Source: Channallabes apus
Taxonomy: Eukaryota > Chordata > Actinopteri > Siluriformes > Clariidae
DNA length: 64,000 bases
Direction: 5' to 3'
NCBI GenBank assembly: GCA_030522415.1
Contig: CM060115.1
Span: forward strand, 17,092,691 to 17,156,690
A model generated the notes under the pieces. The model saw nothing but the letters and a program-made list of their open reading frames with translations. It was not told where the DNA came from and did no database searches. Positions 55,313-64,000 of the stretch are shown one piece after another. The number at the start of each line of letters is the position of its first letter. The stretch's first letter is position 1. Position numbers and translations under genes: made by a program.

Positions 55313-55401
55313 TACACACTCATACTGGTGTGCGTGTGCCAGATAAATCTGTATTTGGTTACCATAGATGGTAATAACAAATTTTATTATGTGGTATTTA
55401 A

Positions 55402-55453
<52 letters not shown>

Positions 55454-55461
55454 TCATGCAG

Positions 55462-55559
55462 GAGCATTGATTCTCTTCTCATCCCACTTTGCCATTATGC
55501 ACTGTTGGTTCAATGCATTTGCTGAAATGCTGCGTTTTGGAGACCGAATGTTTTATATG
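55462..55559 (+). CDS. soat2: SOAT exon, last one visible
   Basis: ATCATGCAG precedes. It reads [20 protein letters not shown], then [11 protein letters not shown] and a final Met where other SOATs have Lys before DWWN. The donor ATG|GTCAGA is weaker than the others. The exons for FYxDWWN and the catalytic-His region are not found before 64000, so the following intron exceeds 8.4 kb or the gene is truncated. (TG)n at 55403-55452 lies just before the acceptor. Confidence 0.93.
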
Positions 55560-55582
55560 GTCAGAAATGCATTTATCTTCCA

Positions 55583-55800
55583 TTACATACCTTCATAGAG
55601 GATTACACGCCATTATAGCCCATTGCATACTATTGTAGAACATTGGACACCTTTACAGCCCATTACAAACCTTTAAAGTCCATTGTTCACATTTAAACGT
55701 CATTACACACGATTATAGAACATTACACACCTTTGCAGCCCATTGTACACTATTACAGATCACTACATACCTTTATAGATTATTACATACCTTTACGTTA
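55583..55800. repeat. Degenerate ~20-base tandem repeat
   Basis: About ten imperfect copies of CATTACACACCTTTATAGCC with variants. No coding frame. Confidence 0.8.
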
Positions 55801-56899
55801 TATAGCTTTAATTCATTTTCATTCAATTTTATTTTTACACTGTTTTTAACAATGCTCATTGTCGGAAAGTAGCTTTACAGAATCTAAAGAGAATTGTGGA
55901 AATGTGTATGAAATGTGAAAAATGTGTATAAATCACAATGATCAGTTGTCCCTGATGAACAAGCCGAGGGCGCAAGTGCTAAGGGAAAAACTCCCTGAGA
56001 TGGCAATAGGAAGAAACGTTGAGAGGAACCATACTCAACAGGGAACCGATCCTCATCTGGGTGATAACGGATAGCAGGGATGGATCTGCAGTTATACTGT
56101 GTGTTAGGAGACTGGAAGTTCAGTATAACAGGAGATGTGTTTAAGTTAATCCAGTTAGTCCAGTTTGTTATTGGAGGCTCAGATACAAAACTGTAGGAAA
56201 TTCCAGTCCTGAACTATTGAGCGACTGCAATCACAAGTCCTCAGAGAACAGCTGTCTGCATCAGCCGAGGCCAGGTACCATCTTCATGGTAAAGGGAAAC
56301 CATCCCCAGTCAAACACATGAAGTGGGACACCAGGACGAGTCAGACAGATCCAGAGATCAGAGGGGTTCTGGATAACTGGCAGTTCATGAATGACATGTG
56401 TAGATCGAAGGAGAGAGGGAAAGAGAGAGGGACAGAGCAGAAGAGTAAGAGAGATAAAAGTTAGGTATTGTATAAAAATGTATAAGGTGAATGTATATTT
56501 AGTGCAGAGTGCAAGCAGGGACTAACTATGACTTCATAACTAAAAGGGAGAGCCAGAAGGAAACACAGACTTGAGGGTGAACTGAGTGACCAGTCACTTC
56601 ACCGTCAACAACCCAGAGTGATCAATGAGAGTGAGGAAGACAGCATCTACAGTAAATATACCAGTTCACCGTAATACTCTACGTCCATGAGTCCCCCAGA
56701 TCTGCTCCCTTACCTATGACAATCCTATTTATAAAAATGCTTGATTAAATAAATGTGTTTTTAACTTAGACTTAAACATGGAGACTGTGTCTGAGTCCTG
56801 AACGTTATTAGAGAGTTATTCCATAACTTTAGGGTTTTGCAAGAAAAAGCTCTGCCTCCTGCTGTAGTTTTCATAACACACGGTACTGACAAGCGGTCA

Positions 56900-57299
56900 T
56901 GTTCTCACACAACGATCGGACGCAGCTGCAGGTGCGGGCACAAGTGTTATTTATTTTTCTCCAAAATAAAAACACAAAAGTAACTAAAAAAAACAACAAC
57001 AGGGTTCTAGACCCACGACTTCAAAGTCATTTCAGTCCTGGGAAACAGGCAAACACACTATTTTATGATTTGTATCAAAAACACTCAACACATGATATCA
57101 CAATAGTGGATGGACAGGGAGCTACGGGGCGGGCTGGTTTAAGTAGGGTAGCACACAAAGGAGACACAGGTCAATCTACTTTAGTGATATCAGTGAGACA
57201 CATAAATACGCAGACATACTAGGGGGAGACAAAGTGGCGGCTCTGTAGTCCCTAGAGCTAGATGTTCTTCCCTGAGGCCGCGGTGGTACAGGTGTTACA
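56900..57299. repeat. Insertion in L2; possible solo LTR
   Basis: The insert begins TGTTCTCACACAACG and ends GGTACAGGTGTTACA, i.e. TGT...ACA ends and LTR-like length. It splits L2 sequence that is continuous in the 51694 copy. ACAAG occurs at both sides (56888-56892 and 57299-57303), possibly a 5-bp duplication with slightly different ends. No relative in the window confirms it. Confidence 0.4.
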
Positions 57300-57371
57300 C
57301 AAGCAGCCTGCTTCCTTTGATCAAAGTAGGCATGGCGGATCGTAAGACACTAGCAGTTCACTCAGATACTG

Positions 57372-57476
57372 TTAACCCAGTGTAAGCATGTATACAGTGA
57401 TGTAAACTTTAAAGCACTCTTTTTGGCTCTGGATAAGAGCGTCTGCCAAATGCCTAAATGTAATTGTAAATGCTAT
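57372..57476. repeat. Short SINE-like or tail insertion in L2
   Basis: Contains CTCTGGATAAGAGCGTCTGCC and AAATGCCTAAATGTAATTGT, a 3' tail seen on many fish short repeats. Interrupts L2 sequence. Confidence 0.5.
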
Positions 57477-58029
57477 GGCTAGAGACCATTTAATGCTTTA
57501 TATGTCAAAAGTAATATTTTATACTTCATGTAAAATTTCACAGGGAGCCAATGCAGTGTGGATAAGATAGGGGTGATGTGCTCGTATCTTCTGGTTCTAG
57601 TGAGGACTCTTGCTGCTGCATTCAGTAATTCAGCTTTAGTAAGCTGGTTATTCTCATCTGAATTTGCTGAGTCATATAATGTCATCAGCAGAACAGTGAA
57701 AACAGTGCTGCCCAGAGGAAACATGTAAAGCGAAAATAATAGTGGGCCTAAAACCAAGAACTTGAAAATAGGCGGAATAGTCACCATTTAAATCTGCAAA
57801 TTGATAACAGTCAGTCAAATAGGATCTGAGCCAGGAGATCCTTAATTTCTACTACCTTTTCTGATCTATGAAGGAGAATACAGTAACTTGGTCCACATGT
57901 GTTTTGAAAGACAAGCAAATCATTTTTAATAAATTTTAACTTGATAAATAAGTGAGGTCTTGAAATAAAAAAAATAACAAGTATTATGCAAAGGTTTGTC
58001 TGCCGAGCGGCATCCCAGATAGCAGAACA

Positions 58030-58260
58030 ACATTGAATCATCGTTGAATCAACATTAAAGCATCAACCAACTTGTTATTGAATCAATGTTGAAATTTCAA
58101 TGTTAAATGTTGATTTTTCATCAGGTTTGCACCTTGAAATAATGTTATTTCAATGATGAAAAATAGATCAAGATGGGCATAAAATCAATGTTTGTTCAAC
58201 GTAAATTCAATCACTTATTTTACATTGAATCAACATTGAAACAATTATAGTTTAGTCTTG
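58030..58260. repeat. Degenerate repeat of TTGAATCAA/CATTGAA motifs
   Basis: Phrases such as AACATTGAATCA, GTTGAATCAACATT, ATTGAATCAATGTTGAAA and TCAATGTTAAATGTTGATTT recur in both orientations. It may be a decayed tandem array or a fold-back transposon. Confidence 0.55.
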
Positions 58261-59114
58261 CTTTATGAACAGCAAGATTCTATGACAGTAAATCATGTCC
58301 GTTTTGATTTATTTCTTTAAATCAGAGACCATGTAGGGCTGAAAAGCTTTTTTTTTTTTTTTTAAACAAAAAGTCAGTAACTCAACATCCTTCAGTTTAC
58401 ATGTAAACATATTTATTTATTTATGCTCCATACCCATTTAAACAGGAAGTAACATCACAATTACAATAAAACAACTATATAATAAAACACACTACAACTT
58501 ACATACAAATTATTATAAACTGGATGACAATATGACTTTTTAGAAGAGAACTATTAGAAGAGATTGTTAATTCTGAATTCATAAAACAGAATCTAACTGC
58601 CAAGAGAAGAGACTGGAAAACCATAATATAAAAATGGCAGCCTGCCTCAGCAAAATTCAGTCAAATGCAAATAGAAACAACCAAGTCAGAAACACAACAG
58701 ATGACTGAAACATTATTCGTAAGTTGAAATGTATTTACTCAGCAAAACAGATAATAAGACATGAGTCTGAACTTATGGTTTTCCACCACGAGCAATCCCC
58801 CCCCCACCCCAGCCGTTCTGGGGCATAACGAAGCCATTTCTGAACTGTTGAAGCAAAGAAACTCTGTGGCCTCCTTTTCTTCAGCTTTCAGCTGTTGTTG
58901 TTGTAGTGCATCTAAAGAATGAAAAACAAACAAAAGGTTAGAACTATACAATGCTCTAAAAACTTGGAGTGGTAGTTGTTTATGAATGACAGAAGGTGGG
59001 TCCTAAATTTTTGGAAATGTGACTTTTACAAATGTACAGATATGCAACATATGTTTTGAAATGTCCTACAATCTTCCATAGATACAATGCACACATTAGA
59101 TTTTTTTTAATATA
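58261..59114. other. Non-coding; possible decayed exon on the minus strand
   Basis: Mostly nothing recognisable. On the minus strand at 58742-58915, after TTTTCATTCTTTAG, a frame reads DALQQQQLKAEEKEATEF and continues to a stop. The start resembles the C-terminal coiled end of a transposon-encoded protein, but I cannot name it. Confidence 0.3.
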
Positions 59115-60127
59115 CAGGTCCTTCTCAAAAAATTAGCATATTGTGATAAAGTTCATTATTTTCTGTAATGTACTGATAAACATTAGACTTTCATATATTT
59201 TAGATTCATTACACACAACTGAAGTAGTTCAAGCCTTTTATTGTTTTAATGTTGATGATTGTGGCATACAGCTCATGAAAACCCAAAATCCCTATCTCAA
59301 AAAATTTGCATATTTCATCCGACCAATAAAAGAAAAGTGTTTTTAATACAAAAATAGTCAACCTTCATATAATTATGTTCAGTTCTGCACTCAATACTTG
59401 GTCGGGAATCCTTTTGCAGGTACTTGTGTCTTGTGTCTCAACTTTCTCTTCACAATATCCCACAGATTCTCTATGGGGTTCAGGTCAGGAGAGTTGGCAG
59501 GCCAATTGAGCACAGTAATACCATGGTCAGTAAACCATTTACCAGTGGTTTTGGCACTGTGAGCAGGTGCCAGGTCGTGCTGAAAAATGAAATCTTCATC
59601 TCCATAAAGCTTTTCAGCAGATGGAAGCATGAAGTGCTCCAAAATCTCCTGATAGCTAGCTGCATTGAGCCTGCCCTTGATAAAACACAGTGGACCAACA
59701 CCAGCAGCTGACATGGCACCCCAGACCATCACTGACACTGGACTTCAGGCATTTTGGCATTTCCCTCTCCCCAGTCTTCCTCCAGACTCTGGCACCTTGA
59801 TTTCCCAATGACATGCAAAATTTGCAACCTGTAGCCCATTTCCTGCACACGCCTGTACACGGTGGCTCTGGATGTTTCTACTCCAGACTCAGTCCACTGC
59901 TTCCGCAGGTCCCCCAAGGTCTGGAATCGGTCCTTCTCCACAATCTTCCTCAGGGCCCGGTCACCTCTTCTCGTTGTGCAGCGTTTTCTGCCACACTTTT
60001 TCCTTCCCACAGACTTCCCACTGAGGTGCCTTGATACAGTACTCTGGGAACAGCCTATTCGTTCAGAAATGTCTGTGTCTTACCCTCTTGCTTGAGGGTG
60101 TCAATGATGGCCTTCTGGACAGCAGTC
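59115..60127 (-). mobile_element. Tc1/mariner element, split by gypsy element 2
   Basis: The left end starts near TATACAGGTCCTTCTCAAAA, a Tc1-type terminus. Transposase lies on the minus strand. The other end is displaced by the gypsy insertion at 60128 and must lie beyond the right edge of the window. Confidence 0.8.
59391..60010 (-). pseudogene. Tc1 transposase, deleted around the first catalytic Asp
   Basis: The N-terminal part (59729-60010: KCGRKRCTTRRGDRALRKIV, TLGDLRKQWTESGVETSRAT) is a helix-turn-helix region. The C-terminal part (59391-59738: SVMVWGAMSAAGVGPLCFIK, FQHDLAPAHSAKTT, NSPDLNPIENLWDIVKRKL) holds the second Asp and the Glu. The segment between GYRLQI and LGNQGARVWRKTGE, which normally carries the WSDESKF-type first Asp, is missing, and the frame shifts near 59740. 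The protein cannot be active. Confidence 0.88.
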
Positions 60128-60627
60128 TGTCACGGGACGGAACGGAACGAGGTGAATCCAAGTGCAGATGACGTGCCACAACGTCAGGCGAGAGCGTGGT
60201 CGGAATGCGGAAGTCAATGCCGGGCGATCAGTCAGCGGAGCGTCTAAGCCAAATCGTAAAGCGGGAGCCGTGGTCAAAAGAGGAAGCGTTAATTCAAAAC
60301 CGGGAGATCAAAGGGCGAGGCAAACAAATCAGAGACGAGAAACCGAAAGCGAAAAACGAGAAACAAAGCGAACTTGGCAACGTGAGATCAAGGGAAAATA
60401 AACGCGAGAAGATCGGGGCATGAAAACACAAGATAATCCAGCGATTTGAGCAGCGCAGTGTGCGTGCTTAAATCACTGGAGAAATCAGCGTAGGGAATGG
60501 GAAACAGGTGAGCAGAAGGGGCGGAAACGGGGGCGTGAGAGCGCACGTGACGGCTAGACAACAACATGAGCGCGTGGGGAAGTGACAGCGTGGGAAAAAG
60601 ACGGCCGACAGACCGTGACTCGTGACA
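60128..60627 (-). repeat. 3' LTR of gypsy element 2
   Basis: 500 bases beginning TGTCACGGGACGG and ending ACTCGTGACA on the plus strand. The next bases, GTACCCCCCCCCTTACG, are the minus-strand polypurine tract. The left end cuts Tc1 sequence after CAGTC (60123-60127), the likely left target duplication. Its partner is out of view. Confidence 0.9.
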
Positions 60628-60639
60628 GTACCCCCCCCC

Positions 60640-63600
60640 TTACGAACGCCTCTGGGCGTTAGGACGGGGAGCCTCAGGGAAGCGTTTCTGAAAGTCAGAG
60701 ATTAGCTTGGGGTCTAGGATGAACTTGGCGGGGATCCAGCTTCTCTCCTCAGGGCCATAGCCTTCCCAGTCCACCAGGTACTGAATGCCTCTACCTCGGC
60801 GGCGAGCTTTCAGGAGGCGGCGGACGGTGTAGGCTTCACCGCCATCAATGATACGGGGAGGAGGCAGAGGGTGGGTGGGGGGACTTAATGGGCTTGAGGC
60901 AAGACAGCGTAGCTGGGATACGTGGAACGTGGGGTTTATTCTTCGCATGGTTGAGGGGAGTAAGAGTTTGACAGCGCATGGATTGATGATCTTGGTAATC
61001 GTGAAGGGGCCGAGGTAACGAGGGGAAAGCTTGCGGCAGGTGGTCTTTAGGGGGATATCTCTGGCGGCAAGCATGACTCTCTGCCCCACCCTGTACTTGG
61101 GAGCCTGAGAGCGTCTGCGGTCGGCCTGTGTCTTATATCTTCTGCCGGCCCGTAACAGCGTTCGCCTCGCTTGCAGCCAGGTCTTTCTGCATCGCCTGAC
61201 AAAAGCTTGGACGGATGGGACACTGACCTCCTCCTCCTGAGATGGGAATAAGGGTGGTTGATAGCCCAGGCAGCACTGGAATGGAGACAAACCAGTAGAT
61301 GACGATACTTGGGAGTTGTGGGCGTATTCCACCCATGGCAGAAACTTGCTCCAGGAGGCGACATCTCGGGAGGCCATGCACCTTAAGGCTACTTCGAGGG
61401 ACTGGTTCTTTCTTTCGGTCTGCCCGTTGGACTGAGGGTGAAAGCCTGAGGACAGACTGGGGGTGGCTCCAATGAGTCTGCAGAAGGCCTTCCAAAATTG
61501 TGATGTGAATTGGGGCCCACGGTCGGATACGATGTCATTGGGAAGACCATGCAGCCTGAAAACGTGCGTTATCATGAGATCAGTGGTTTCCTTGGCGGAT
61601 GGAAGCTTGGGTAGCGGAATGAAATGGGCGGCCTTAGAGAACCGATCCACCACAGTCATGATGCATGAGTGGCCGTTGGAGGAAGGTAACCCTGTGACAA
61701 AGTCCAGGGCAATGTTGGACCATGGACGAGATGGGATAGGTAATGGTCTGAGGAGGCCTGCCGGCGCGGTGTTGGTGTGTTTGCATCTAGCACAGGTGTC
61801 ACAGGCTGCCACGAAGCTGAAGGTGTCTTCCTTGACCGTGGGCCACCAGAAACGTTGTCGGACTTGAGACAGGGTTCGAGCTGAGCCAGGATGACAGGAG
61901 AGCTTGGAGCTGTGTGCCCATTCCAGAACTTGAGAACGTAGAGGAAGTGGAACAAACAGGCAATTAAGGGGCACGTTACTTGGCCCGGGTTCCTGAGACA
62001 GGGCTTGCTGGACCTTAGTCTCGATATCAAGCTCAGCTGCTGCGAGCAAGCATGACGGGGGAATGATGGTTTCGTTGGCAGTGGAGTCGTGAGTAGGTGA
62101 GAATTGTCTGGAGAGTGCATCTGGCTTGGAATTCTTGGACCCAGGACGATATGAGAGGACAAAGTTGAATCTGGCGAAGAACAGTGACCACCGAGCCTGG
62201 CGAGAGTTTAGCCTCTTGGCGTTCTGCACGTATTCGAGGTTCTTGTGATCAGTCCAGACCAAAAATGGGGTCTCCGTCCCCTCTAACCAGTGTCTCCATT
62301 CTTCTAGGGCCAGCTTGATGGCCAGCAGTTCTCGATCACCGATGCCATAATTCACCTCAGCAGGCGTTAAGCGGTGAGAGAAGAAAGAGCAGGGGTGTAG
62401 CTTGTTGTCGTGTGCAGCTCTCTGGGAGAGGACACCTCCTACCCCTGTGCTGGAGGCATCGACTTCCACAACAAACTGGCGTGACGGATCTGGAATAGTC
62501 AGGATTGGGGCAGACGTGAACCGTTTCTTGAGTTCCGAGAAGGCTTTTTCAGAGTTCATGTCCCAACAGAAACGTGTCTTGGTGGAAGTCAGGGCTGTTA
62601 AGGGGGCAGCAATGGAGCTGTAGCCTCGGATGAAGCGACGGTAAAAGTTGGCAAAACCCAAGAATCTCTGAAGTTCCGGTCTTGTGGTGGGCGTGGGCCA
62701 GTTCGTGACTGCATGTAGTTTAGCAGGCTCCATTTCAATGCCTGAGGGGCCAATGACGAACCCCAGGAAAGTGGTGGTTGTTGTGTGAAATTCGCACTTC
62801 TCTGCTTTGACGAAAAGATTGTTCTCTAACAGTCTTTGTAGCACCTGTCGAACATGATGTTGGTGCTCTTCTAGGTCTCGGGAGAAGATTAAAATATCGT
62901 CCAGATAAACAAACACAAATAAATTCAGAAAGTCTCTGAAGACATCATTGATGAGGGCCTGAAAGACGGCTGGGGCGTTGGTCAGGCCAAACGGAACCAC
63001 CAGGTACTCATAGTGTCCTGTTGGGGTGTTAAAAGCGGTTTTCCATTCGTCACCCTCTCGGACTCGGACGAGGTGATATGCGTTGCGTAGGTCCAGTTTG
63101 GTAAAAATCTTTGCTTCCTGGAGGAGTTCAAAGGCGGTCGCCATTAACGGAAGGGGATAGCGGTTCTTCACTGTGATCTGGTTTAGGCCCCTATAATCGA
63201 TGCATGGACGAAGGGACCCATCTTTTTTACCCACGAAGAAGAAGCCGGCTCCCGCCGGGGAGGAGGAGGGGCGAATGATCCCCGCCGCGAGGGACTCCGA
63301 GATATAATGATTCATAGCTTCACGCTCCCTGGGCGACAAAGAATATAGGCGGCCCTTGGGGGGCGTGGTACCTGGGAGCAGGTCGATAGCGCAGTCATAT
63401 GGACGGTGGGGGGGCAGAGAGACAGCACGAGATTTACTGAAGACCTCCTTGAGATCATGGTACTCTGAAGGGACGGCGGTGAGGTCCGGTGGTTCATCCA
63501 CAGATGCAGGGCTGAGGCAGGACGTGGCTGCAGCTCGTAGGCAGGAAGTGGCGCATGACGGGTTCCAGGCTACGATTGTGTTCCTGGCCCAATCGAGTTG

Positions 63601-63660
63601 AGGATTGTGATGGGTTAACCAGGGCAGGCCCAGGACAACAGTAGCATGTGATCCCTCCAT
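60640..63660 (-). CDS. Gypsy element 2 pol: RT, RNase H, integrase, chromodomain (open frame)
   Basis: An uninterrupted 1006-codon frame. In order: RT with [44 protein letters not shown] and the catalytic [12 protein letters not shown]; RNase H with [19 protein letters not shown] and FLVWTDHKN; a zinc-binding HHCC-like end (CDTCARCK); integrase with [16 protein letters not shown] and QSNGQTER; a GPF-type segment ([10 protein letters not shown]); and a chromodomain ([37 protein letters not shown]). All expected catalytic residues are visible. The Met at 63660 is only the first Met after the deletion; the frame continues upstream as [17 protein letters not shown]. Protease is missing, so polyprotein processing would need help from another copy. 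Confidence 0.93.
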   Translation of the reverse strand: MEGSHATVVLGLPWLTHHNPQLDWARNTIVAWNPSCATSCLRAAATSCLSPASVDEPPDLTAVPSEYHDLKEVFSKSRAVSLPPHRPYDCAIDLLPGTTPPKGRLYSLSPREREAMNHYISESLAAGIIRPSSSPAGAGFFFVGKKDGSLRPCIDYRGLNQITVKNRYPLPLMATAFELLQEAKIFTKLDLRNAYHLVRVREGDEWKTAFNTPTGHYEYLVVPFGLTNAPAVFQALINDVFRDFLNLFVFVYLDDILIFSRDLEEHQHHVRQVLQRLLENNLFVKAEKCEFHTTTTTFLGFVIGPSGIEMEPAKLHAVTNWPTPTTRPELQRFLGFANFYRRFIRGYSSIAAPLTALTSTKTRFCWDMNSEKAFSELKKRFTSAPILTIPDPSRQFVVEVDASSTGVGGVLSQRAAHDNKLHPCSFFSHRLTPAEVNYGIGDRELLAIKLALEEWRHWLEGTETPFLVWTDHKNLEYVQNAKRLNSRQARWSLFFARFNFVLSYRPGSKNSKPDALSRQFSPTHDSTANETIIPPSCLLAAAELDIETKVQQALSQEPGPSNVPLNCLFVPLPLRSQVLEWAHSSKLSCHPGSARTLSQVRQRFWWPTVKEDTFSFVAACDTCARCKHTNTAPAGLLRPLPIPSRPWSNIALDFVTGLPSSNGHSCIMTVVDRFSKAAHFIPLPKLPSAKETTDLMITHVFRLHGLPNDIVSDRGPQFTSQFWKAFCRLIGATPSLSSGFHPQSNGQTERKNQSLEVALRCMASRDVASWSKFLPWVEYAHNSQVSSSTGLSPFQCCLGYQPPLFPSQEEEVSVPSVQAFVRRCRKTWLQARRTLLRAGRRYKTQADRRRSQAPKYRVGQRVMLAARDIPLKTTCRKLSPRYLGPFTITKIINPCAVKLLLPSTMRRINPTFHVSQLRCLASSPLSPPTHPLPPPRIIDGGEAYTVRRLLKARRRGRGIQYLVDWEGYGPEERSWIPAKFILDPKLISDFQKRFPEAPRPNAQRRS

Positions 63661-63724
63661 GATAAACAGAGAAATTTGTTCTAAATGGTTGCCCGAGACC
63701 CTTAGCCCGATGAGGGGAGAGTTA

Positions 63725-64000
63725 TCACGTATGCGACCTTGGAGCGTTCAGTGGGAAATGTGGATGGCTGGAGCTCAAATATCAGCGTGCACTGAGAGAG
63801 AAAGGAGCGACAGGTGCCTGGATCTCCTTCATAGGTGGGGGGGGCAGGCAGTCGTGGTTCCCGTTGCGTGCAGGGACCCCCACTTTGTGCCGGAGAGAGA
63901 TGGAGCCGTTGGAGTTGGGTAATAACATCAGCAAGGGTTTGCTTGGTGTTGAGCAGCTCCTGCTGGTGAGCTCCGAGAAGTGCACCTTGACTCTCCAGCG
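63725..64000 (-). pseudogene. Gag N-terminal part of gypsy element 2, partial
   Basis: On the minus strand the right edge reads LESQGALLGAHQQELLNTKQ, then RLPAPPTYEGDPGTCRSFLS and [15 protein letters not shown], the start of a gypsy capsid domain. It then changes abruptly near 63725 into the sequence leading to pol. The window cuts its 5' end. Confidence 0.75.

Larger units (their letters stand above)
55806..57870 (-). mobile_element. L2 LINE, 5'-truncated, with two later insertions
   Basis: Reversed 3' UTR (TTTTTAACAATGCTCATTGTC, CTCAACAGGGAACCGATCCTC) then ORF2 end (minus strand 57479-57787: [26 protein letters not shown]) up to the RT domain near 57870. It is interrupted by a ~400-base insert (56900-57299) and a ~105-base insert (57372-57476), since L2 sequence resumes on each side. 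Several internal deletions. Located downstream of the last visible SOAT exon. Confidence 0.85.
60128..64000 (-). mobile_element. Chromodomain Ty3/gypsy element 2, runs off the window
   Basis: 3' LTR at 60128-60627, polypurine tract, a long pol frame and the gag start region, in element order from right to left. The 5' LTR lies beyond 64000. It is a different family from element 1: LTR 500 versus 385 bases and clearly different protein sequence. It inserted into a Tc1 element. Gag is joined to late protease/RT sequence near 63725, so most of gag and the protease active site are deleted. Confidence 0.92.

Overview
The window looks like chromosomal DNA of a teleost fish. It is AT-rich, has very few genes, is packed with (CA)n and (AT)n microsatellites, and is dominated by the repeat classes typical of fish: L2 LINEs with an esterase-type ORF1, Rex1-like LINEs, chromodomain Ty3/gypsy elements, a DIRS element, Tc1/mariner copies, tRNA-derived SINEs and an old endogenous retrovirus. 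Repeat composition fits an ostariophysan such as a catfish or cyprinid, but I cannot fix the species. There is no bacterial operon structure and no CRISPR array.

Two host genes are recognisable. An intronless-coding UDP-glucuronosyltransferase of the fish UGT5 type lies on the minus strand at 6617-8212. It has an open frame, a signal peptide, a C-terminal membrane anchor and an ER-retrieval tail, but both residues of the catalytic His/Asp dyad are replaced (Arg34, His155). A plus-strand sterol O-acyltransferase gene (SOAT2-like) has nine well-supported exons between 49976 and 55559, three more tentative upstream exons (27310, 38503, 40886) and a possible promoter near 26.37 kb. Its C-terminal exons with the catalytic histidine are not in the window. 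One of its introns starts with GC instead of GT.

Layout. 1-4540: decayed class I-type endogenous retrovirus (pol and env fragments, purine tract, 3' LTR). 4.96-5.43 kb: LINE fragment. 6.6-8.2 kb: UGT. 8.46-9.28 kb: internally deleted Tc1 with matching terminal repeats. 9.98-18.70 kb: minus-strand chromodomain gypsy element with both LTRs and a 5-bp target duplication (GATAA), carrying a nested ~5-kb L2 LINE (13288-18250, flanked by ATTAGC) inserted in its gag. 19.2-19.7 kb: Tc1 transposase fragment. 20.0-23.3 kb: Rex1-like LINE with one uninterrupted 999-codon frame. 24-26.3 kb: non-coding. 26.3-57 kb: the SOAT2-like gene, whose large introns hold a ~1.4-kb inverted-repeat structure, a damaged tRNA-Ile(UAU) gene, a PIF/Harbinger-like left end joined in frame to an L2 endonuclease, a SINE, RTE and other LINE fragments, a hAT-like MITE, a DIRS element with split terminal repeats and an internal complementary region, and several 5'-truncated L2 copies. 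59.1-64.0 kb: a Tc1 copy split by a second chromodomain gypsy element whose 1006-codon pol frame is open and which runs off the right edge.

The mobile elements do not form a functional system with the two genes; they record repeated insertion. Both gypsy copies have lost sequence between gag and pol, the DIRS copy has lost the RT catalytic box and a recombinase arginine, and two Tc1 copies have lost their transposase cores, so most copies would depend on proteins supplied elsewhere. The exceptions with open frames are the Rex1-like LINE and the pol of the second gypsy element. I did not find a convincing undescribed biological system; the strongest leads are the UGT with both dyad residues changed and the long inverted repeat at 29444-30841.
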